Assembly (NCBI GenBank): GCA_016868095.1
Contig: VGHV01000010.1
Coordinates: 1 to 20,010 of the forward strand
Length of the DNA: 20,010 nucleotides
Reading direction: 5' to 3'
Source: Betaproteobacteria bacterium
Lineage (GTDB): Bacteria; Pseudomonadota; Gammaproteobacteria; Burkholderiales; Burkholderiaceae_E
The position numbers and the translations under genes are program-made. The number at the start of each line of letters is the position of its first letter. The stretch's first letter is position 1. The notes under the pieces are model-generated. The model was not told where the DNA came from. It was given only the letters and a program-made list of their open reading frames with translations, and ran no database searches. Positions 14,720-20,010 of the stretch are shown in pieces.

Positions 14720-15814
14720 ATGAAACATTTATACGAAATTGCAGTTTTGCCTGGCGATGGGATCGGTGTAGAGGTGATGCAAGCGTGTTCAAATTTACTG
14801 CAACATTTGCAAAACCTATCAAGTGATTTTCGCTTAAATCTTAAGCAATACCCAGCAGGTGCGGCTCATTATCGGGATTTTGGCGATGCCCTCCCCCAAG
14901 CCACTTGGGAGGCCTGCCGCAACGCCGACGCTATTCTTTTTGGTGCGATGGGACTTCCTGAAGTTCGCTATCCAGACGGTACGGAGATTGGGCCGCAACT
15001 CACGCTTCGTCAAGGCCTCGATCTGTTTGCTGGCGTGCGTCCCATTAGGGCTATACCCGGCGCACCGCTAGCATTGGCAGACAGCAGAGCCGAAGCGATT
15101 GACTTTGTCATCGTACGCGAACAAAGCGAGGGATGGTTTTTTGGGCGCTACCACCCGGAGAAGATCCCGAGCGCGGGCGCAGATGAAGCCTACGACCTTG
15201 GCCGTGTTACCAGGCATGGTTCGGAACGGCTTTTTCGATTTGCCTTTGAACTTGCTCAAACACGCGGTCACAGCGCCAACAGACAAGCGCGAGTTACCTG
15301 TGTCAATAAGTCCAATGTTCATCGTGGCCAGGCATTCATGCTTTCAATCTTCAAGGAAGTCGCTCAATCCTTTCCACAAGTACACGCAGATCAGTGCTAT
15401 GTTGATGCGATGGCGCTCTATTTTGTCAAACAGCCATGGCTTTACGATGTCTTACCTACTGAAAATCAGTTCGGCGATATTTTGTCCGATCTCGGTGCTG
15501 CGCTGATCGGCGGTATGGGGATGGCTCCTTCTGCGGACATCGGACTCTCGCATGCCCTATTTCAACCCTCGCATGGCACGGCACCCGATATTGCTGGACA
15601 AGGCATTGCAAATCCTACAGCGATGTTTTTATCAGCTGCGATGATGTTGCAATGGCTTGGTACGAGGCATCAGGACGCATCCTTGCTCCAAGCAGCAATT
15701 CGCATCGAACGAGCTGTTGACCGAGCCTTTGCTGACAAGGCACTACGAACACCCGATCTCGGGGGCAGCCACAGCACCTCGGAAGTTTACCAAGCGGTGA
15801 TCAAAGCACTTTAG
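14720..15814 (+). CDS. Isocitrate/isopropylmalate/tartrate dehydrogenase-family enzyme with altered active site
   Basis: A 364-residue member of the metal-dependent beta-decarboxylating dehydrogenase family, which oxidises (2R,3S)-malate-type substrates with NAD(P). Seen are PGDGIG (11-16), GPQLTLRQGLDLFAGVRPIR, Lys197 in VNKSNV, Asp229 in CYVDAM, and Asp253/Asp257 in FGDILSDLGAALIGG as metal ligands. HGTAPDIAGQGIANP lies near the cofactor site. In the segment REQSEGWFFG the position of the conserved catalytic tyrosine (Tyr139 of LeuB, Y in RENTEGEY of tartrate dehydrogenases) is Phe140. The coupled neighbour is a dehalogenase and no leu genes are nearby, so a substrate other than isopropylmalate is likely. 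GGAG at 14710-14713, inside the dehalogenase gene, is the ribosome binding site, 6 bp before the ATG. The two genes are strictly coupled. Confidence 0.85.
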   Translation: MKHLYEIAVLPGDGIGVEVMQACSNLLQHLQNLSSDFRLNLKQYPAGAAHYRDFGDALPQATWEACRNADAILFGAMGLPEVRYPDGTEIGPQLTLRQGLDLFAGVRPIRAIPGAPLALADSRAEAIDFVIVREQSEGWFFGRYHPEKIPSAGADEAYDLGRVTRHGSERLFRFAFELAQTRGHSANRQARVTCVNKSNVHRGQAFMLSIFKEVAQSFPQVHADQCYVDAMALYFVKQPWLYDVLPTENQFGDILSDLGAALIGGMGMAPSADIGLSHALFQPSHGTAPDIAGQGIANPTAMFLSAAMMLQWLGTRHQDASLLQAAIRIERAVDRAFADKALRTPDLGGSHSTSEVYQAVIKAL

Positions 15815-15825
15815 GAGCACAGCAT

Positions 15826-17454
15826 TTACTGCTCTTCGCGCAAAGCCACACGTCTAATTTTCCCAGAGATGGTTTTCGGTAAGCTTTCGCGAAACTCGAT
15901 CTCTCTGGGATATTTGTAGGGAGCCGTTTGCTCTTTTACGAAATCTTGGATCTCGCTGGCCAGTTTATCGCTTGGGCTGAAGCCTTGCGTTAATGTTATA
16001 TAAGCTTTCACGATCTCACCGCGCATTGGATCAGGCTTAGCGATCACCGCAGCCTCGGCGACCGCTGGATGCTCAATAAGGGTTGACTCCACTTCAAAGG
16101 GACTAATGCGGTAGCCGGACGACGAGATAATATCGTCTGATCGTCCGACAAACCAAATGTAGCCGTCCTCATCCCTGGTTGCGGTATCGCCCGTGTAATA
16201 CCAACCATGACGGAATACCTTTGCTGTGGTCGCTTCGTCTCGGTAGTAGCCTCGAAATAATCCTGGCGGATAGGGGTCGGTGATTTTGACTGCGATATGG
16301 CCCACTTCGTTCGGGGGCAAAATCTGCCCCTCATCGTCAATCACATCAACAATCAGTCCGGGACAGGGCTTTCCCATCGATCCAGGTCGAATGGCCATGC
16401 CTGGAAAATTGGCAACGATATTGATGGTTTCGGTCTGTCCATAACCGTCATAAATATCGCAGCCAGTTGCCTGCTTCCAGGCACGCATCGCTTCGGGATT
16501 GAGCGGCTCGCCAGCACCAAAGCAATGACGCAAGGAGCTGAAATCAGCACCGGCGAGATCGGCTTTTGCCATGATGCGATAAATCGTAGGCGGAGCACAA
16601 AAGGTAGTCACTCGATGTTGAGCAATGATCTTCAAGTGCATGGCCAGATCGAAACCATCACCGTCATAAAGCACAATCGTTGCGCCAGCCAGAAGGGGCG
16701 GATACAACAGGCCCCAGGCCGCCTTGGCCCAGCCAGTGTCGGTAAGTGTCCAGTGCACATCGGATTCTTGAAGGTCTTGCCAATACCGAGCGGTAATCCC
16801 GTGAGCAAGCGCGTAAGCATGGTCGCGAGCTACCATTTTGGGCATGGAGGTTGTGCCCGAGGTGAAATAAATCAGCATGCTTTCATCTGCGCGCGTTGGC
16901 TCATTAGCAGCTCGATCGAATTGATCACTTGCCCGATCACACAGTGATTCAAAGTGTTCCCAACCCGATCGCTCCTCGCCCACCAAAATACGGTGCTTAA
17001 GGCTTGGACAATCAGCCTGAATGGACTCGATAGCAGACGCATGCTGACTGGCAACCACGGCAAGCTTGGCATCAGAACGATCGACCCGATAAGCAAGATC
17101 CTTGGCTTTGAGTTGGTTGGTACCTGGCATTGCAATCGCACCAATTTTTGTACATGCCAAAATGACAAAGTACCAAGCAGGGATGCGAGGCAATACAAGT
17201 AAGACCGTATCGCCCTTTCGAACACCCATCTTTAAAAGCGCGTTGGCAAAGCGGTTCGACTGTTTTTCGAGATCGCTATAGCGGTAGTAATTCACTTGAT
17301 CGCCCGCGCGGTTGATCGCAATTAAGGCTGTCTTGTCAGCACTTCGCGCACGTTGATCAACGACGTCAAAGGCAAAATTAAAAGTTTCCGGAACTGCAAA
17401 CGAAAAGTTAGTTCGCGCCGACTCGTAATCAAAGGGTGGGAATGATGGGTTCAT
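15826..17454 (-). CDS. AMP-binding acyl-CoA synthetase (medium-chain/ACSM-like)
   Basis: A 542-residue cytoplasmic enzyme that activates a carboxylic acid to its CoA thioester via an acyl-adenylate. The ANL-superfamily motifs are complete: the P-loop YFTSGTTSMPKMV (196-208), YGQTE (338-342), YTGDTATRDEDGYIWFVGRSDD (Asp423), GYRISPFEVES, and PKTISGK with catalytic Lys532. The general sequence resembles the medium-chain/benzoate ACSM type more than acetyl-CoA synthetase or long-chain FadD, but the acid is not identified. There is no signal or membrane segment. GGAGGAG about 10 bp upstream is a strong ribosome binding site. A perfect 16-bp palindrome (17481-17496) lies in the short gap before it and could be an operator. 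The gene converges on the dehydrogenase with only 11 bp between stops, and a weak GAGCA/TGCTC hairpin there is not a convincing terminator. Confidence 0.92.
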   Translation of the reverse strand: MNPSFPPFDYESARTNFSFAVPETFNFAFDVVDQRARSADKTALIAINRAGDQVNYYRYSDLEKQSNRFANALLKMGVRKGDTVLLVLPRIPAWYFVILACTKIGAIAMPGTNQLKAKDLAYRVDRSDAKLAVVASQHASAIESIQADCPSLKHRILVGEERSGWEHFESLCDRASDQFDRAANEPTRADESMLIYFTSGTTSMPKMVARDHAYALAHGITARYWQDLQESDVHWTLTDTGWAKAAWGLLYPPLLAGATIVLYDGDGFDLAMHLKIIAQHRVTTFCAPPTIYRIMAKADLAGADFSSLRHCFGAGEPLNPEAMRAWKQATGCDIYDGYGQTETINIVANFPGMAIRPGSMGKPCPGLIVDVIDDEGQILPPNEVGHIAVKITDPYPPGLFRGYYRDEATTAKVFRHGWYYTGDTATRDEDGYIWFVGRSDDIISSSGYRISPFEVESTLIEHPAVAEAAVIAKPDPMRGEIVKAYITLTQGFSPSDKLASEIQDFVKEQTAPYKYPREIEFRESLPKTISGKIRRVALREEQ

Positions 17455-17480
17455 GCTCTGCTATCTCCTCCGAATCATTC

Positions 17481-17496
17481 TAAATAATATTATTTA
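17481..17496. promoter_or_regulatory. Perfect 16-bp AT-rich palindrome upstream of the acyl-CoA synthetase
   Basis: TAAATAATATTATTTA is its own reverse complement. It lies in the 53-bp gap between the CDF transporter stop (17508) and the acyl-CoA synthetase start (17454), within the synthetase's likely 5' leader or promoter. It could be an operator or overlap a -10 element. The half-site AAATAAT recurs in the inverted repeat at 18987-19015. Confidence 0.4.
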
Positions 17497-17507
17497 CTCT
17501 GAGTTTG

Positions 17508-18401
17508 TCATTCTACAGGTTCAGGCTGAAGTGTTGCGTGATCAATGTTATGGCGCTCTCTGAGTAATTGTTGTATCGATCTTAGCGTTAAAGGCCATTG
17601 CTCGAATGATTGAATCTGCAAGTGGGCAGTCATCGTGATGTGTCCAGGTGCGGTCTCCCAAATATGCAAATTGTGAACCTCAAGGACATTCGGATCAGCT
17701 AGCAGGGTCTGCGCAACTTGGTTGAAGTCGACCGTGCTCGGAACCTGCTCCATCAGAATGCGATACGAGTCGCGCAGCAGCATCAAGGTTGAGCGGAGCA
17801 AAAGCGCGCAGACAAGCATCGATAAACATGGATCGATCAGGTAAAAACCCGTCAACCAAATCACGAGTCCCGAGATAAGTGCTGCCATCGAGCCGAGAAG
17901 ATCGCCCATCACATGAACCAAGGCGGCCTTGGTATTTAAGCTCTCCCGATCTCGGGACAGTAGCCAGGCCACCAACAGGTTCACGACGAGACCGAGACAG
18001 GCAACCAACATGACCTGCTCACCTGCAACCGCCTGCGGCTTGAACAAACGCGACAAGGACTCGGTGAGGATGAGCCCTATGAGGCCTAGCATTGCGATCG
18101 CGTTAACCCAGGCAGCGAGCACCTCGATACGACCGTATCCATAAGAACTTGTCGCTGACGGCGCCCGTCTCGCTAAACCTTGAGCGAGCAAGGCGAGCAA
18201 AAGAGAGCTTGCATCGGTCAACATGTGACCGGCATCTGCCATCAAGGCAACTGAGCCGGCATAGCGAGCTGCTATCCATTCGGCTGCAGCAAAGCCAAGC
18301 GTTAGTAAGACTGCAAGGCCAAGCGCCCCGCTGCCCGCATTAAGGCGAGCATGACCATAAGAGGCGTCAAGCCAATCGTGGCGATGGAGATCTTGAGTCA
18401 T
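17508..18401 (-). CDS. Cation diffusion facilitator (CzcD/ZitB-like) zinc exporter
   Basis: A 297-residue inner-membrane protein with about six transmembrane segments, exporting Zn2+ or related divalent cations in exchange for protons. The transport site is H59-x-x-x-D63 in ADAGHMLTD (helix 2) and H163-x-x-x-D167 in LVHVMGDLLGS (helix 5), the Zn-CDF pattern. YGYGRIEVLAAW in the helix 2-3 loop is also conserved. The cytosolic C-terminal domain, from about residue 215 (VLEVHNLHIWETAPGHITMTAHL), is the metal-sensing ferredoxin-like fold. The histidine-rich loop between helices 4 and 5 common in this family is reduced to SRDRESLNTK. The start at 18401 has only a weak AGG upstream. It is divergent from the VOC protein gene. 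Confidence 0.92.
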   Translation of the reverse strand: MTQDLHRHDWLDASYGHARLNAGSGALGLAVLLTLGFAAAEWIAARYAGSVALMADAGHMLTDASSLLLALLAQGLARRAPSATSSYGYGRIEVLAAWVNAIAMLGLIGLILTESLSRLFKPQAVAGEQVMLVACLGLVVNLLVAWLLSRDRESLNTKAALVHVMGDLLGSMAALISGLVIWLTGFYLIDPCLSMLVCALLLRSTLMLLRDSYRILMEQVPSTVDFNQVAQTLLADPNVLEVHNLHIWETAPGHITMTAHLQIQSFEQWPLTLRSIQQLLRERHNIDHATLQPEPVE

Positions 18402-18536
18402 AGCAAATTAAGCCTAACAGAACCATACCCATGCGATTAAGCCCCGTGGGACGATATGCCTTCGAAAGTTGATTCATCAATCAGCGCTACAGTGCGCTCT
18501 CGATTTTCGTGACGAAACCTAAAAGAGGAGTGGTAC
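18402..18536. promoter_or_regulatory. Divergent intergenic region with a short inverted repeat
   Basis: This 135-bp gap separates the CDF transporter (minus) and the VOC gene (plus), so promoters for both must lie here. The only dyad I see is AGCGC-TACAGT-GCGCT at 18483-18498. No strong -35/-10 pair is evident. The VOC ribosome binding site AGAGGAG lies at the right end. Confidence 0.35.
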
Positions 18537-18920
18537 ATGTTTTCACACATCATGCTAGGCACCAATGACATCGAGCGCTCAAAGACTTTTTATGACGCTG
18601 TGCTTGGCACACTTGGCGTCGGCCCAGGCCATATTGACCGTTATCGTATTTTTTGGCGCACCAAAACCGGTGTTTTTTCGACATCCTTACCCATCGACGG
18701 CAATGCGGCCTGCGTTGGCAATGGCAGCACCATTGGTTTTGCCTGTAGTTCGCCAGAACAGGTACAAGCCTGGCATGAGGCAGGGATTGCCCATGGCGGC
18801 CAAGCGATTGAAGATCCTCCGGGAGTCCGCGAAGGTCCTGCTGGCAAGCTTTATCTTGCCTATTTGCGCGACCCAGATGGCAATAAAATTTGTGCGCTTT
18901 ATCGGATGCCTGCTGCCTAA
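18537..18920 (+). CDS. VOC-superfamily (glyoxalase/bleomycin-resistance-like) protein
   Basis: A 127-residue single-domain VOC protein. MFSHIMLGTNDIERSKTFYDAVLGTLG is the standard first beta-alpha-beta unit with His4 as a possible metal ligand. The second half ends LAYLRDPDGNKICALYR, the typical DPDGN turn followed by the last strand with a late acidic or cysteine position. Such proteins form dimers and act as lyases, isomerases, dioxygenases or sequestering resistance proteins. The substrate here is not predictable, and the usual terminal Glu ligand is not clear, so it may not be a glyoxalase I. AGAGGAG upstream at good spacing supports the ATG. Confidence 0.88.
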   Translation: MFSHIMLGTNDIERSKTFYDAVLGTLGVGPGHIDRYRIFWRTKTGVFSTSLPIDGNAACVGNGSTIGFACSSPEQVQAWHEAGIAHGGQAIEDPPGVREGPAGKLYLAYLRDPDGNKICALYRMPAA

Positions 18921-18986
18921 GCACCCTGTCATGCAGGCCTGAGTCAGCCCAAAACTCTAGATGTGGAAACACTGCAACAGATCGGC

Positions 18987-19015
18987 GCAAATAATTGTTC
19001 CTTAAGATTATTTGC
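18987..19015. promoter_or_regulatory. 9-bp perfect inverted repeat overlapping a candidate promoter
   Basis: GCAAATAAT (18987-18995) and ATTATTTGC (19007-19015) form a perfect 9-bp inverted repeat with an 11-bp centre. A possible promoter, TTGTTC (18995-19000), 17 bp, then TATGCT (19018-19023), overlaps it, which fits an operator for the small membrane protein gene. There is no run of T after the hairpin, so it is not a typical terminator for the VOC gene. Confidence 0.4.
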
Positions 19016-19057
19016 TCTATGCTGGATCGGTGTTTCCCTCATCAAGGAGTTTGTGTC

Positions 19058-19327
19058 ATGACACCAGTACCCTTTAACCCCGTCGAATGGGCAGGCGCTA
19101 TCGTATTGATTTGCCTTGTTGTCGCCGCTGCACTTGGTGGTGGCTTCACCCTGATTGATTCAGCCAATCAGATCAAACAGCACTTTGATCCTGCCCAAAA
19201 AGCAGCCAGGGCACGCAAAGAAGAAGCGATACGCAAAGAGCAAATGCTTGCTGCCCTTAAAGCAGAATTGGAAGCCAAGGCCAAGGCCGCGTCCCAAACC
19301 AAAGCCGAAACCCCGAATAAAGCCTAG
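19058..19327 (+). CDS. Small single-pass membrane protein with Ala/Lys-rich coiled-coil tail
   Basis: An 89-residue protein. I chose the ATG at 19058 because AAGGAG (19044-19049) lies 8 bp upstream; an in-frame start at 18995 would cross the inverted repeat. One transmembrane helix (about residues 10-31, WAGAIVLICLVVAAALGGGFTLI) is followed by a highly charged segment rich in Ala, Lys and Glu from about residue 45, likely a long helix or coiled coil in the cytoplasm. I recognise no family. It may be a membrane-anchored scaffold. It stands alone, between the VOC gene and the convergent hydrolase, with its own candidate promoter. Confidence 0.7.
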   Translation: MTPVPFNPVEWAGAIVLICLVVAAALGGGFTLIDSANQIKQHFDPAQKAARARKEEAIRKEQMLAALKAELEAKAKAASQTKAETPNKA

Positions 19328-19361
19328 ATCATCGCGGTATGCTCGCTTAAATCAGGCAGGT

Positions 19362-20010
19362 TTAGACGAATGAGAATTGACTAAGCATCGACTCATGTCG
19401 CTTCTGCCAGCCTTTTATCGCGTTTTGATCGCCTTCAAAGATAAGTTTTAAAAATTCAAAAACGAGTTCGCAGCTCGCGCCTTTGATGCGCCGATTAGTC
19501 TCGAAACCACCGGTTGCTTCGCGGTCTGTAAAAACACTATGGGAACCACCCTCAAACATCGCAAAACATTTGGGTAGACCTGCACTTGCCTTAAAGATCG
19601 CTACGCGGTCCTCGGGTCCACTGTAGAGCCCTGGAATACGAATCAAGTCCTCACTACAAGTGATATGGAGACTAGGTCGATTCATCGAGGCCAAAATCGA
19701 TGTCCAGGATGACTTCCCGTAAAAGGCCGGCGCAGACATCGCTATCACAGCCCTTGGACGAGCATCCTGCAGATCAACGAGGCGCCCTTCTCTCAGTACC
19801 CGGGCGCCGCCCATTAATAAAGCGGAGTTAGCACCATAAGAGTGGCCCGCCACAACCAAGCGACTAAAGTCAAAGCCCTCCGATAAGCGATCAGCTTGTG
19901 ATCGATCCAAACAAAATCGAAGATCAAGCACTCTTGCGATAGCCTCGTTGTCGCCGCTTGCTGCAAGCAATCGATCCGCCAATAAAAAAGGGCTGCCTGC
20001 TGACCATATC
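19362..20010 (-). CDS. Alpha/beta hydrolase (dienelactone/PAF-acetylhydrolase-like), 5' end outside window
   Basis: The minus-strand frame is open from the window edge to the TAA at 19362, giving 215 residues with the N-terminus missing. The visible part reads DLRFCLDR, then LVVAGHSYGANSALL, the nucleophile elbow G-H-S-Y-G with the serine at visible residue 57. AVIAMSAPAFYG follows, then LHITCSEDLIRIPG with a possible acid, and EGGSHSVFTD with the catalytic histidine. The DLRF-x-LDR helix before the elbow and the GHSYGA motif resemble the predicted dienelactone hydrolase/platelet-activating-factor acetylhydrolase group. Whether it has a signal peptide cannot be seen. The substrate is unknown. 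It converges on the small membrane protein gene, 34 bp away. Confidence 0.82.
   Translation of the reverse strand, partial: IWSAGSPFLLADRLLAASGDNEAIARVLDLRFCLDRSQADRLSEGFDFSRLVVAGHSYGANSALLMGGARVLREGRLVDLQDARPRAVIAMSAPAFYGKSSWTSILASMNRPSLHITCSEDLIRIPGLYSGPEDRVAIFKASAGLPKCFAMFEGGSHSVFTDREATGGFETNRRIKGASCELVFEFLKLIFEGDQNAIKGWQKRHESMLSQFSFV

Noticed and set aside
15811..15835. GAGCA/TGCTC hairpin between convergent genes as a bidirectional terminator
   Set aside because: The stem is only 5 bp with a 10-base loop and no T-run on either side.

Overview
The window is a compact stretch of bacterial chromosome with a GC content of roughly 50% judged by eye. It reads as a Gram-negative proteobacterium, most likely gamma- or betaproteobacterial. 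The reasons are a TonB-dependent outer-membrane receptor, several exported enzymes with Sec-type signal peptides, Shine-Dalgarno-led genes with frequent 1-4 bp overlaps, and a periplasmic gamma-glutamyltransferase. I see no rRNA, tRNA, CRISPR array or insertion sequence.

Layout: (1) Positions 1-2227 hold the start of a minus-strand DCC-family (DUF393) thiol protein cut by the window edge. Divergent from it is a C-factor-like short-chain dehydrogenase, overlapped by 4 bp by an exported metzincin-type metalloprotease. (2) Positions 2193-3058 are a GC-rich island carrying a PIN-domain toxin and a ribbon-helix-helix antitoxin. It is bounded by a 62-bp direct repeat with one mismatch. Removing one 804-bp unit rebuilds a compact convergent junction between the metalloprotease and the thioredoxin-like gene, so this looks like a clean cassette insertion. 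(3) Positions 7444-3056 on the minus strand form a probable four-gene operon: a DUF2946-like small exported protein, a TonB-dependent receptor, a sialidase-fold beta-propeller with a Cys-x-Cys-Cys motif, and a periplasmic CxxC thioredoxin-like protein. It looks like a metal uptake/handling locus, possibly for copper.

(4) Positions 7579-9550 hold a D-2-hydroxyacid dehydrogenase that converges on an exported alpha/beta esterase. (5) Positions 9576-13737 hold gamma-glutamyltransferase (minus) and an S9A prolyl oligopeptidase (plus). Their annotated start codons overlap in one CATG, and together they form an exported peptide-degrading pair. (6) Positions 13793-17454 hold a haloalkane dehalogenase joined without a gap to an isopropylmalate/tartrate-dehydrogenase-family enzyme that lacks the usual catalytic tyrosine. 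An acyl-CoA synthetase converges on them. (7) Positions 17508-20010 hold a CDF zinc exporter, a VOC/glyoxalase-fold protein, a small membrane-anchored coiled-coil protein and a truncated alpha/beta hydrolase. Two AT-rich palindromic sites in this part share the half-site AAATAAT.

The observations most worth following are the repeat-bounded toxin-antitoxin cassette, the DUF2946/receptor/CxCC-propeller/thioredoxin operon, and the tyrosine-less beta-decarboxylating dehydrogenase coupled to a dehalogenase.
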